DNA of 64,000 bases from Aureobasidium sp. EXF-3400 (Eukaryota; Ascomycota; Dothideomycetes; Dothideales; Saccotheciaceae), in the NCBI GenBank assembly GCA_024195585.1, contig SWBL01000067.1:62001-126000 (forward strand). Reading direction: 5' to 3'. Within the stretch, counting starts at the first letter, position 1. Every line of letters starts with the position of its first letter. A program made the translations under genes and the position numbers. Below, one piece after another: positions 20,502-31,570 of this stretch. The notes under the pieces are model-generated. The model was not told where the DNA came from. It saw only the letters and a list, made by a program, of their open reading frames with translations, and made no database searches.

Positions 20502-21879
20502 CTATTCCGGTCGAGGTCTTTTAGCACCATGGGGATTGCCATTGGGCGACATGCTGCCACCCGATGAGTTGCCATTTGCTGCACCTCCGTTGCCGAAGAA
20601 GCCTGGATTGAAGTGTCCTCCTTGCGTGTTATTGCCGAAGCCTCCTGACATATGTAAGCATGAGCTGATTGTTTGGGTGTCATCGAACTTACCCATGTTC
20701 ATGTTACCCATACCCATGGCGCCCATAGCTCCCATATTGTTCATGTTGCCCATGTTATTCATACCCATCCCCATGCCCATGTTCATATTGGGCATCATCA
20801 TACCGCCTCGGCCGCGGTTGTTCGGGAAACCTCCACGCATGTTGCCGCCCATCATGCCGCCTCGGTTGTTGAAGCCTCCCATACCATTGTTGAAACCGCC
20901 CATCATGTTGTTGTTGTTGAAGTTGCCTCCCATCGCTCCTCCATTGAACCCGCCCATCATGTTCATCTGGGGATTGTTGAAGCCACCGCGACCCATACCA
21001 CCCATATTCATGCCGGTATTCATGTTGTTCATACCGCCACGGTTGTAGCCACCGCGACCGCCGCGGAAGCCTCCACCAGACTGAAAGGCGGGTCCATTGT
21101 TGTACGCGCCCGGGGCAACCACCTTGTTGCGCTGTGGTGCATCCTTCGGTGAGGTCTTGAAAGGATTGTAATCAGGTCGTACGTAAATGCAAGTGTGTTT
21201 CTTGACATATTGCTGGTCCGCGCCGAAGGAGTCGACACGATGCTTGAGCGCTGTTGCCGCCTGTGGCGACGCCAGCTCAACGAAGGCTTCTCTACATAAC
21301 CTTGTCAGCTCTAGAAGTTTGCGTCAAGGTACGAGGAGAAACTCACCCTTTGCTCTTTCCGTTCACCTTATGCTCGTTGAAGGTGACCTCTTTAAGTTCG
21401 TCTTCGCAACCGCATTGATTGGCCCAGCCTCTGATATCATCTTCGCTAATCCACCATTGAAGCTCTCCTAGCCTCAAAGCAGATGTAGCTCCCGGATCCA
21501 CTTCACGATTATCTTCTCCCTCTTTGCGTTTGGTACCCTGTTCTGTGGGTGCTTGTTTCGGGGCGTTGTATTGATCGGTCGATGAACCGGTAGTGCTGAG
21601 AATCTGTTGCTGCTCTTGTAGGCCACTAGAATCTGTAGCACCGTGACTCTTCTCATACTGAGCTTTCATCTCATCGGGATCACCCTCCAGCTTGAGATCA
21701 TTGTCTATTGGAGGTTCCGTCTCGGGTTCGTTAGGCTGTTGGCCATAGTTGGTCCCGTCAAGACCCGGGCCATAGTCGGTGCCTTGTTGTTTCTGATCTT
21801 CCTCGGGCTGAGGCTCGGGCTTGAGATCTTGCTCATCATCACCATAGATGTCAATGTCGAAGTTGTCGTCGTCAGCCAT
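20502..21879 (-). CDS. RRM protein, CFIm68/CPSF6-like, with Met/Gly/Asn tail
   Basis: RNA-binding protein resembling the large subunit of cleavage factor I (CPSF6/CFIm68), which helps choose polyadenylation sites. Three exons: 21347-21879, 20693-21291 and 20502-20644 (introns 55 and 48 nt); 424 aa. Joins give HKVNGKSKGEAFVEL and NMNMGGFGNNTQ. The N terminus is acidic (MADDDNFDIDIYGDDEQDL), as in CPSF6. The RRM at about 140-225 has LRLGELQWWISEDDIRGWA, where the WW pair and the following acidic residues match the CFIm68 class, and SKGEAFVELASP as RNP1. After about residue 235 come RGG-type boxes and then about 110 residues of Met/Gly/Asn repeats (GGFNNRGGMMGGNMRGGF). The C terminus ends GAKRPRPE, a possible nuclear signal. 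The second intron is 48 nt and in frame, so the unspliced frame also stays open. Confidence 0.85.
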
Positions 21880-22884
21880 AGTGGAGGATATGCTTAGCGT
21901 TGTGGACCGGATGTTTGTGCGGCGGAAGCAGTTCAAAGCAAGCTCACCAATCTGTGCTTTGGTCTGAAGACAAATCAATCAGCAGGGGAAAGCGTGTGAA
22001 GGATAAGAAACAGAGATCTGCGGATGAGGCAGAAGTAGACTCCCAACGACCAGTCACGTCGTTCAGAATGTTGAAGTCCAGTCACTTTGGCATGTGACTC
22101 TGACCGTTCGTTCGACAATGTTGTTTACTCGACGAACGGACGACTGGCCAAGTGACCGGTCGTTGTGAAGCCAGGCAAGGGGACAGGTTGAGAAATGATG
22201 GCAACCACATAATGGCGATGACTGCTACGCGTTGATACGTACATGTTAACAGGCTTCAGCAATAGCGTGACAGAAAGTATGCGAGACAGAGCTGTTTTTC
22301 CCCACTGCGAGGGTACAGGAATAGAAAAAAGAAGAAGCGTCAAAACGATATGTTGTCCCCTCCGAAGGTCGGCAGAGCGATACAAGAAGTCGGATGAAGA
22401 AGAGTACGCTGCGCGTCAAGGCCTTGTCCGTGTATACAAGATGCTTTCCAAGCGATTGATGTCCTTGACTCTTGCCACAACTCCTAGTATCCTCCCCGCT
22501 TATCAGCGACACACGACACAACGTCTGGATGCTTGTTAGCTGTATGGGCGCCGCCCTTGATCGTGAAGCTTTGGTAGGGCTCGAGGTCGATGCGGTAGTG
22601 GTGGCGCTCGTCCGATTCAACAGTGGTAGGTGACACGAGGCAGCGTGATTCAATCGTTTCGAGGCTTGCGACAAGCTTCGGCTGGATATTGAGACGATTG
22701 AGATGTGGATGGTCGCAGGCAGAGTGTCTCTCGATCTCAGCCTCGTCGTGCCTTCTACCGGCTGTTTGCTCTGTTTGTTTCTCATGTGACGCAGCCTCGG
22801 CATTTGATTGATCATCACTCTCAATCAATTAATCAACCAGCGAATCAACAACAGAACTCATTTTCAGCAGCTCTCAGGATTACA
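21880..22884. other. Divergent promoter region
   Basis: About 1 kb between the minus-strand RRM gene and the plus-strand molybdopterin synthase gene. Around 22095-22165 occur GACCGTTCGTTCGACAATG, then TCGACGAACGGACGACTGGC and GTGACCGGTCGT, an imperfect inverted array of GACNGTTCG-type words. No coding frame is convincing. Confidence 0.4.
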
Positions 22885-23450
22885 ATGGGCGACTCAACCT
22901 CAAAAGACACACAGTCTGCCAATGCACCAACTGAATTCGGAGAAGATGGCATCTTCGTTGCTCTCACTCACGATACACTTGACGCCGTTGCTATAATGAA
23001 TAAAGTTCGAAGTCCGAAAGCTGGAGCTATCGTGTTGTTCGCTGGTACGCCATAGATATATTCATCACACTCGATTATAAGTCTAACATATATCAAGGAA
23101 CTACTCGGGACAACTTTGGAGACAAGCCGGTCGTGCATCTGGCTTACGAAGCATATGCTCCGCTCGCCATCAGGACCATGACCAAGATTGCACGTGAGAT
23201 CAAGGAGAAGCACGGCCTAAATGGCGTGGCAATGATTCACCGTCTTGGTGTTGTGCCCATCGCAGAAGAAAGCATCCTGATTGCAGTATCGTCGCCGCAC
23301 CGGCAAGCGGCATGGCGGGCAGGCGAAGAGGCACTCGAACTGACCAAGGAGAAAGTCGAAGTATGGAAGCTCGAGGAGTTTGGTGGTGAAGAGGGAGGTG
23401 TGTGGAGGGCCAATAGAGATGGCCAGGCAGGCGTGAAAATCAGCGGTTGA
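22885..23450 (+). CDS. cnxH: Molybdopterin synthase catalytic subunit (MoaE/MOCS2B)
   Basis: Large subunit of molybdopterin synthase, which adds two sulfurs to precursor Z to make the molybdenum cofactor used by nitrate reductase and xanthine dehydrogenase (cnxH in Aspergillus nidulans). Two exons: 22885-23044 and 23098-23450; 53-nt intron with acceptor TCAAG. The product is 170 aa, normal for the family. The join gives GAIVLFAG, then TTRDNFGDKPV. Conserved parts seen: LAYEAYAPLAIRTMTKIA, IHRLGVVPIAEESILIAVSS, and TKEKVEVWKLEEF. In the last motif two Lys residues lie seven apart, as in the catalytic Lys pair of bacterial MoaE. The small subunit and other cnx genes are not in this window. Confidence 0.93.
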
Positions 23451-23669
23451 GCTGGCAGCCTGCGTATGAGTTGAGGGAGTTGTTAATATACAAGTTATAA
23501 TACAGGTCATGACACATGAGACGGCGGACGACTAGACGCTGAAGTAGCACCGTTGTTGTTCGGTCGACAGAGCGTGGCGAGTCCAGAAAAGATGAGATGG
23601 ACGCTTGCGTGACGCTCTGAGCATAGCACGCCTTCTCGCAACTTCGACCTTGTCGAGGACATTGGCGGA

Positions 23670-24368
23670 TCAGTTCTCCAGACTTTCCTTAGGCTTCTGA
23701 AGTTTGGCGAGTCTCTCTTCCTCCTTTGCGGCCATAGCAGCCACAAGACCAGCAAGACCTTCAGCCATGCCCTTGTTGTCGCCACCTTCTTTCTTGTCCA
23801 GGAATTCCTTGACCATTTTCTCCATCTCTTCATCTTGTTCGGACTCTCCCAAGGCGGTTCGCTCGAATCCCCAGGCTTTTCTGAACTTAGTGCGCATGTC
23901 CTCGGTATCGGTAACGTCCAGAGCGTACATCATGAAGCCAGTACCCATCATAGCTGCGCTGGTGACATTTGCAGTAGCGAGGACAAAAGCCTGAGCAGCT
24001 TCAACGCCACCGTTGACATTCTTGGGCTGAAAATTGGAAGGAGTGAACTGCTTGGGAGCGTCGGCAAGCAATTTCCGGGCGACGGTTCTGCGTGTGATGA
24101 AAAGACTCAGTCCAAAGAATGTGGCGCCGGCGAAGAAAAGTGACAACTGTCTGACTGCGCGTGCCCGCGGGTTGGTGCGCATCTTTTCCCGGAGTTCATC
24201 GTCAACTGAGAGGAGGCCATTCTGTTTCGGACTTTGGCTCGGGCGTTGGCTGACGGCTTGTGGAAAAGGTTGTTGTTGTGACTGTGACACCGATGGAGTC
24301 ACATCTTCGCCTTTCGCCTTGTCATCACCACCAGCGTATTGTGTTAACAGATTTGAGAGAATACCCAT
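23670..24368 (-). CDS. AIM11: AIM11-like mitochondrial membrane protein
   Basis: Homologue of yeast Aim11 (altered inheritance of mitochondria), a small membrane protein of unknown molecular function. Single exon, 232 aa. The ATG at 24368 (MGILSNLLTQYAGG) is chosen over an in-frame upstream ATG because it matches family starts. The N-terminal 55 residues are Gln/Ser/Pro-rich. The family core has RQLSLFFAGATFFGLSLFITRR (first hydrophobic segment, about 80-100), then PSNFQPKNVNGGVEAAQAFV and the second membrane segment ATANVTSAAMMGTGFMMYAL, followed by DVTDTEDMRTKFR. The last 80 residues are charged and helical, longer than in yeast. Both membrane segments and the PSN..NVNG motif are intact. 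Confidence 0.9.
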   Translation of the reverse strand: MGILSNLLTQYAGGDDKAKGEDVTPSVSQSQQQPFPQAVSQRPSQSPKQNGLLSVDDELREKMRTNPRARAVRQLSLFFAGATFFGLSLFITRRTVARKLLADAPKQFTPSNFQPKNVNGGVEAAQAFVLATANVTSAAMMGTGFMMYALDVTDTEDMRTKFRKAWGFERTALGESEQDEEMEKMVKEFLDKKEGGDNKGMAEGLAGLVAAMAAKEEERLAKLQKPKESLEN

Positions 24369-25937
24369 GTTGTCTTTCGATGATGCTAACAAAAAAGAAA
24401 GAGCAATCCACCTTGATCGTTGTTGCCTTCTCCGCAGAACTTGCCGCCAGGGCCCAGAGGCCTGTGCGCTCCGCGACCACTTCCTTCCTTCAGCTTGAGA
24501 TAACTAGGTTTCGCATTTCTTGAACTTGTCCGATCTTACTACCCAGGTAATTTGCACAAGAGAGGATGATTCTTCCCAAAGGCTGCACTGGTGCTAACTC
24601 ACACTGCTGTTCCACAGCCCGGAACATTCTCTACTGCACTGCCAATGCCTTGTTGCATGTCATAGTCCATGAAAGCCTTCAGATCTGTTTTTAGCCTATG
24701 CAATGTGGAATCGACGTCAAGCCATCACCTGTACAAATGACTTTTTCTTTCTCACTGCTTCTCTGGACCCCGTCATGGGCTTGATTTTCAATATTTTACT
24801 AACACCAACGCACGTTGTAACAACAGAGTCATGTAGCCGATCTTTCTCGATTCGCATGGTCGAGTACCGTACCCTGAGTGCTTCCCGTGTCAAAAGAATA
24901 ACCCCATCATCCTTGCTAGGTCTTACTCGATATGCACCCCGCATGGCGCATCGGGCTGTGGCAGACATCTCCGCTTCTCTACAACCTCATCTTCTGCCTC
25001 GACCATTCGTGTCAGCGACAGCCTTGCCTATCAGCCTTGGTCTACTCTCTGGCTTGTTTCCCGCATGACCACTCGTCTGATCAAATATCCGATCATGGCA
25101 CAAATCGAATGAAGTCTCCGGGACCAGCGCAGTGGTATGTACATCGTATGTTGACGAACAGTTTGTTGGCGAATGAACACGGTACCACGGCATGAGTTGC
25201 AGGAACACTTTCTTCTGCCGCTGTGGCATTGAAGCTTCGTATTTAAGCTCTGGACTGAGACTTTGTACAGAAGGAGACTGTCTATTCCGAGATCCCAGGA
25301 ACCCTCGGATCATGTCTGCCGTCTCTAGGCATACCAATCCGGTTAAGGGTCATTCATGAAGGTCTGTACTGCCGAGCATTCAAGCAAATGGCAGCCATGG
25401 TCCTGCTAGACCGCTTTCTAAATCCGTCTGGTACACTCGAGAGTGAGCCAATCGACACCATAACATGCTCAGGTGGCTCTGCTACGTATCTTTTCCTCAC
25501 CTGCAGCTGCGTCAGTCAGCTCAATAGCGCATCCTCTGCCAGATACCGGTATGCACAATGGCGAAGGCAATGTCTGTCGAGGTGTCCCAGGCATCCCTCT
25601 GGAGCGGTATACCACCACTTCGACGTCACTCAAACAACTCTCGATATGCTCACGGTCTGCAGCCTGCACAGATGCAATCGGTCAGCTCAATAGTTTCTCT
25701 CTCTGTGCAGATCGGGCGTCGAGCTCCACTTGACCTCCAATCAACATGATTGCAAATCGGACAGAGGGATGAACGTGATCGTGCCTCCAAGATATAAAAA
25801 GGCTTCCATTTCCCCCTCAAAGAATTCGGCCTCATCCAAACACAAGCAGCATCAACACAGCACAGGGAACTCAGCTCATCCACCACTAGAAACAATATAC
25901 TTTCGTTCTCAACTCATTCATATCAATTGCAATCACT
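24369..25937. other. Long intergenic stretch upstream of the secreted protein gene
   Basis: About 1.6 kb with no supported gene. It contains a TATA box at 25793 for the downstream gene and probably its regulatory region. Between about 25530 and 25730 the words CAGCTCAATAG and GCGTCGAGCTCC recur at short spacing, without a clear repeat unit. Confidence 0.4.
25793..25800 (+). promoter_or_regulatory. TATA box of the secreted-protein gene
   Basis: TATAAAAA lies 145 bp before the ATG at 25938, followed by a C/A-rich leader (CATCAACACAGCACAGGG). A consensus TATA box suggests an inducible, strongly expressed gene. Confidence 0.6.
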
Positions 25938-26646
25938 ATGCAGCTTTCTACCATCATCGCTCTCCTTGCTTCCAGGTTGGTTTCTTTCAAGCTTTATGAT
26001 CTGGCGCTGTCTCACAACATCGCAGCGTTGCGGTCAATGCCATGCCCGGTGGCGGCTGGGGCTGGACGACCTCATCTTGCATCACCCAGTCCACTTGCTC
26101 TAAGGAAACTGTGCCCTACACTTCCGTTTACACCACTCCTGAGACCTCAGTCTCCACTTATGTGACCAGTTATCCATTCACCCACACTGGTCTCGCGTCT
26201 AGTGTCTATACGACCACCGAGGCCTCTTCTCAGGTCGGCTCATCGACCAAGACGGACTACAGCACCGTCACCAAGTCCAGCGTTTGGTCCACCTACACTA
26301 CAGTGAGTTGTGTCCTTTACCCGTCATCCAGTCATGCTTCCATAGTTATCCGCTTGTACCCCTCTTCAACATCTTCTTACAAGTTCGCCAGGTCTGCACC
26401 ACCCAGCCGATTGTCAAGACAAGCACCTATATCCAGACCGTATCTGTGGTTACTACAGTTCCTGTCACCTCTACCGTCTATGTGACCGAGACCAAAACCA
26501 CTGCGGTTCCTACGACCTCTACTGGCTACTCTGCCACCACTGGGTACACGACTATCACTACCCAGAAGCCTTACACCACTACTGGCTACAGCACCGAGAG
26601 CAAGTGCCAGAGCACTACTTCTTGGTCCACCTGGGGCGGCTGGTAA
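25938..26646 (+). CDS. Secreted Thr/Ser-rich protein
   Basis: A 189-aa predicted secreted or cell-wall protein. Three exons: 25938-25975, 26026-26315 would be too long, so exon 2 ends at 26302 and exon 3 is 26392-26646 (introns 50 and 89 nt). The first exon encodes MQLSTIIALLAS and joins SVAVNAMPGGGWGW, giving a clear signal peptide with cleavage likely after VNA. The mature part is about 40% Thr and Ser with many Tyr and Val (TVSVVTTVPVTSTVYVTE, TTGYTTITTQKPYTTTGYST), ideal for O-mannosylation. Four Cys are seen after the signal (SSC, STC, VCTT, SKCQ). No GPI signal is visible: the C terminus ends STWGGW without a hydrophobic tail. It resembles fungal hydrophilic surface glycoproteins or small secreted effectors, but no family is recognised. 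It is isolated, between a 1.6-kb and a 2.1-kb gene-free region. Confidence 0.8.
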
Positions 26647-28758
26647 GCTCATCACTTACCGGGCCGGGAGTCATGCAGATCACGAATCGGAAGAAAGCTG
26701 TTAAGAAAGGCGGTAATGTTTTACTGCAAGTGCGCTCCTTGACTGTTATGATCTTTGTGTTTAATCTTTGGTGCTATCGACGGAACTCGCTCCTTATTGC
26801 TGTGGACAAGAAACTCTACTTTACTCGAAACGTACAATTCTATAGCTCTTTGAAATATAACCTTTCTTCTGAGAACAGAGCGACGTACCGTTGTTTTTCT
26901 TATAGAGTGTTCTGATGTGCAAAGAGAATATGTTCATGATTAAATGCCACAATTTTCTTACGATCTAGCATGTCAATAGGGCAAAGACGACTAAGACCCC
27001 TTTTCCCGTACTTAGGTATTTCCGTGCTAATGATTCAGAGCAAGCTTTATACTAGGATATCTAGATGCTTTAAACATATGGGCCATAGTATCTATAGGGA
27101 GCTGATTAAAGGCTTTGCTCCCCCTTCATCTAGTACTCTACATATATGATATCGTGTATTTACATTGTAGCTAGACGTCTATAAACTATAAAATTATGTC
27201 CTCTCTTCCACGTGATACTAGTAATGTATATTGCGGCGATAAGTAATATATATCGCGGCGATAGGATACGTATCGCCGACTTCGTATCTCCGGGCAACGA
27301 CATGTCCTGGTTTTTGCTCTGATATAGTTTATGTCCTTGGTAATACTATACTCAAGATCAGTAGAAGCAACTAATAGACTTATATACCCATAGGCCTTGC
27401 TAATGATATATAGGTCGACAATCCTTAATATTAGCGCGGCAGAGATGACAAAATCGTTATAACATAGCGGACCTCAAAGCTGTCAAGCATAGAACAATTC
27501 TCTGTAAAGAGAACACTATAAGACAAGTGATAGAGAGCATACCACTGACTAGAACTGGCTTATATACTGATAGTCCAAAGCATTCCTTGCTTGGTTTGCT
27601 GCTGGGAGACCCCTTGCTTTGGCGGAATTCGTGAGTTATGGATATTCAAGATTTTTTTTCTCGATACTTATTCCTCTTTTTCTTTACTCCATGTTCTTTT
27701 TCTACCGATTACAAGACTTTGGACCTCGCTGTTGACCATGGTCGACGTCCCCGGAAGAACTGCTACATTGCAGAGGTAATTCATCTATGCAAGGAATGTT
27801 TGTCGTGGGCAGGAGATGAACGTTTGCCATGTTTCAATCATAAAGAAAGCGCGAATGATCAAACAGAGAGCAAATTTTGCTGGGAAACTGGCCAGCGCCT
27901 CTTAAAATGGCTGTATGCTGGCATTTTTGAGCAGTGAGAAATCCAGGCTTCACCAGATATTCTACCACTCACCCAAGCAATGTTTCGAAAGTCTTGTGCA
28001 CTGTAGGCACTGTGATTTACAGCTCTTCTTGAGTTGTCTTTACTTACTGTTGCACGGATCTACGTCGGAACTGCATTGCAGCAAATTCTCAGAAGTTCCA
28101 CCAGGCTCAAGCCCACAGGATCAACGATACCTCTTCCACGAATCGATAAATACTTCTCGGTCACATCCAGCATAATTCCGAATGTTGTAAAGCTCATGGT
28201 GACATCTGGTTGCATTGATATGCAAGTCCATACTTGGTCAAGAGAAGTCCGTGATTTATTCCCAAATCCACACCACCTGTATCCTACCCTTTATAGAACC
28301 GGCGTTAGCGCCGACGCCGACGCCGATAACGCCTGTAAAGAGGCCTTCATCGCCATTCTTGCCTTTCAAGATGGGCTACCGTAGATGTAGACATATCCCT
28401 CTGGACCTTGAGGCCTCATTTCTCCTGTAGCTCAGATAAAGTGACACTTGATACCACACCCTCTGCCCTTCTCGGCGAGACGCACGGCTCCGTTCGCCCT
28501 TAGTACTGCCATTACCTGCCGCGGATTAGGCCGTGGGAGTTGCACCTTCCGTGAGCACTTGTCAAAACCAATTTCCTCCTCGCCTCGACACCATCCTTTC
28601 TTCATCTCCCTCCATTCCCCTTCATTCTCCCGTCATCGTTCACAGCCATTCCATCATTCGTACACACGGCTCTTCATCATTGCTTTGCGCTCATTGCATC
28701 CGCCGCATCTTGTCCTCGCTTGACACCTTCTCATCCATTGTCGACAAACTTCGCATCA
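26647..28758. other. Gene-poor region with AT-rich island
   Basis: About 2.1 kb. From roughly 26930 to 27590 the sequence is clearly more AT-rich than its surroundings (many TATA, ATAT, CTATA words) and dense in stop codons in all frames, as in RIP-mutated or decayed repeats; no transposon protein can be read. At 28303-28330 is a short GCCGAC repeat (GCGCCGACGCCGACGCCGAT). The last 250 bases are C/T-rich leader for the next gene. Confidence 0.5.
27220..27263. repeat. 22-bp tandem repeat, two copies
   Basis: Copies at 27220-27241 and 27242-27263 share AGTAAT then TATAT and GCGGCGATA. They differ at two positions only (G/A and T/C), both transitions. A third partial GATACGTATCGCCG word follows at 27264. 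It sits inside the AT-rich island. Confidence 0.8.
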
Positions 28759-30676
28759 ATGGCTCCATCTTCGTCCATCGCCAGCGACGAGACCATTCCT
28801 CAGCGCACCAGAAGCAAGTCTGATGCCGAGATCGACTATTCATCATCCAAGAGTAAGTTCCCATCATCCGCTTTTATCTACACCATGCTCGTCATGTTCC
28901 GCGCCTTGATACGTCGCTTCAGCACGAATCGAGTCAGTCTACCAATCTATTGGGTCCCAGTCTTGACCAGTCGGTTCCCTTCCTCTGTTGCCCTACTCTT
29001 ACTTGCTTATGACGCGTCTGCTTGACGGAGCACGCGCTGTTTTGAAGAAGAGAAATTCACTTGCCTCTCATGACCTTACAGATTCGCTTACCATGTTCTT
29101 CCTTCTCCTTCTCCATCATCAAACATTCACGATCTATTCTACTGGTCTTAGTACCATGCTGACCTTTGTAAGTCTCCACTACAGAGAACTCCGCCGAACC
29201 TTGCTCGTCGGGTACCCAAACCGACCTCTCGTTCAATGAGGCCTCGTCTATCGAGCCTGTTGCTGCGACCATTGACGGCACGCACGAGACCTTTGACCAC
29301 AACACCGAGGACTACGAAGCAGTCAACACCGATGAGACCTCGGTCACTAACCAGACTCCGCCCACAGAGCAAACCTGGTTCAATGGTGTCTTGGTGACTG
29401 CAGAGAACGCTCAAGCAATCTTCTCTCCTTCAGCATGCATCTTTGTTGCAAAGTTAGTACATTGCACATACACACGATGACCTTTACTGACCTTTCGACC
29501 AGCCTGGATCGCACTCGCACTAGAACTGAGCTTACGAATGAGGTCAAGGACACCTTCGCACAGGTTGGAGAGTGCTGGGTCAAGGTTCGCTTCGACAGAA
29601 AGAACATCCCAGCTGCCTTCGTGCAGTTCAAGGTAAGAGCTCGGTCGGAATTTCGGATGATGATGTTGTGTTGGCTGACATACATCCCAGACAGTCGAGG
29701 AAGCTATGGAAGCTGATGCCCGCTTCCACGGTGCCCGCATCTCCGGACGTCCCTGCCGCATTAAGTATGCCAGAGCTCCACGTAAGTTACTTTCGCCCTC
29801 GCTTCGATGCTGGTCTGACCCAAGAACAGGTACCGTCTTTGTCGCACGCCGTGATCAGCAAGACCTCTGCCCACCTGAGGCAATGCACTACCTTCGCCCT
29901 TTCGGCAGAGTGGACCATTGGTGGACTCCATGCCACACTGAGAGAGCCCTGTACAACCTGCCTGCCGGAGCTTTCTTCCGCTTTGAGTTGTTCCAGCCTT
30001 GCCAGGAGGCTTTGAGGGTAAGTCTTCCCAACTTCTTCAACCTCTCCATGTCAGTCTTGCTAATTTTTCACAACAGGCTCTTCGCAACCACGAGACTCTT
30101 ACCTTCACGCTCGCACAGGTGGAGAAGCGCAAGCCTGCTATCACCTCCTACAATACCATACTCCCTCAAGTCATCCCTAACGCCATCTATGTTGGTGATC
30201 TTCCCAACCAAATCGATGAAAACACTTTGCGCATGATCTTCAGCCATTATGGAGCTATTACCAATGTCGATATCCGCAAGAACTTCAGCAGTGAGTTGGT
30301 TCGTTTTCCTCGTCGTCGTTTGGTACTAATCAGTGATCAGAGGGTATCGCTTTTGCTTTCATCTACTTTGAAAAGCCAATTGCTGCTGTCATGGCCTGTC
30401 AATTCCCTGTAAGGCAATCAGTCTTGGTCAATGTATTGAATGTTTACTCACACCTCGTTGCTTCAGTTCGCCTATGTGAGCGGTGAACATCTCTCGCGCG
30501 TCGAGCCCAAGCGTAAGAGACACGTCCCTCGTCCTACTCTGCCTCAAATCTACAACTACTTCGACGACATGGATGGTGACATGCCCTTCTCCCGTGGAGG
30601 CCGCGACTACACCTACAAGCCAGGTGACCCTTCTTACACTCCCCGCTCCATGCGCGGCAACTGGCCTCCTTACTAG
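28759..30676 (+). CDS. Three-RRM RNA-binding protein
   Basis: Predicted mRNA-binding protein with three RRMs; no specific orthologue recognised. Eight exons: 28759-28852, 29185-29452, 29503-29632, 29691-29781, 29830-30017, 30077-30290, 30341-30408 and 30467-30676; total 420 aa, all phases consistent. Introns are 48-58 nt except the first at 332 nt. The N terminus is acidic and polar (about 1-115). RRM1 (about 115-190) begins CIFVANLDRTRTRTEL and has PAAFVQFKTVEEAM, spanning two introns. RRM2 (about 195-270) begins TVFVARRDQQDLCP and has AGAFFRFELFQPCQEA. RRM3 (about 290-350) begins NAIYVGDLPNQIDENTL and has GIAFAFIYFEKPIAAV. The tail is basic then Gly/Pro/Tyr-rich (YKPGDPSYTPRSMRGNWPPY). The intron density is much higher than in neighbouring genes, suggesting an old, conserved gene. 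Confidence 0.85.
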
Positions 30677-31570
30677 TGGATCAATCTCATTGCCACTACA
30701 TCTTTGACCTTCGAACTGTCATGAGATACCATCTTGCCATGAGCTACGCTGAGATGAAAGAGAAACAAACGTCAGAGTACGACGTTGCATGCAGCTTGCC
30801 CCGTTTTTGTTACTTTTGCATCTTTTTTTGCAATATGCTTCTGTGGATTTTCTTTCTCGTTTTCTGGCTCTGCTTCTTCTTTCGCGCAATGTCTTCCAGA
30901 TGATTTCTGCATCTCACTGGTTGTTACATGTACAGACAAGCTCGGTGGAGTCTGATTGCTGTTGCCTTCTTTCTCTCGTCGATTCGCATTTTGCTATTTC
31001 GTTGCTTCGGATACGACATGCTTTCAACTACACCACTGCTCATATCGCTAGAGAATTTAGCTAGACCAAGGCAATGTATCAAAATCACGCTTGCTTCTTC
31101 AAATCCTGCTCACTTTCTTCTCTCTGTGTCGTGTTTGCCTTCTTGAAGCTTCGCCTGTGCCAAACATTGAGGAACAGCAACAGTAGCACCTTTCTCTTCA
31201 GCTTTGATGCTGCCGCGTATTCTTCAACTCCCTTCGGTCCCTTCACCGACGCTGAAGAGGTACGATAACCATATCACTAGCTGATGTTCTGATAACAGAG
31301 ACAAACAAAGCTAGGTGGCTGTCAATCTGCAGGAAAGCACACACAATGAAAACGTCTTTGATGGAGAAATCTACATCAGACAAAATGCTGACACGGCCCT
31401 CAATGTGTTTGGTCGGTACATGACGGATGTTGGTGCATTTCAATAAAGGTGGGCAGAGGGATGATCAAAGGAGGTGCAAAACAACGGCATTTCTTCGGTT
31501 CAACTCTTCATGGCATCATTCATTTTTTTCTCTTGTCGTAGCCAAGAAATTAATTTACTCTACTTTGTCT
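30677..31570. other. Convergent 3' flanks
   Basis: About 0.9 kb between the stop codons of the RRM gene and the LRR-like gene. T-rich stretches follow the RRM gene (TTTTTTTGCAATATGC), as expected of a long 3' UTR. No gene recognised. Confidence 0.4.

Noticed and set aside
20673..21152. His/Thr/Val-rich plus-strand frame
   Set aside because: Exact antisense of the Met/Gly/Asn repeat of the CFIm68-like gene; its repetitiveness is a reflection of that repeat.
28034..28384. 116-codon plus-strand frame before the three-RRM gene
   Set aside because: Contains the GCCGAC microsatellite read as ADADAD and no recognisable protein pattern.
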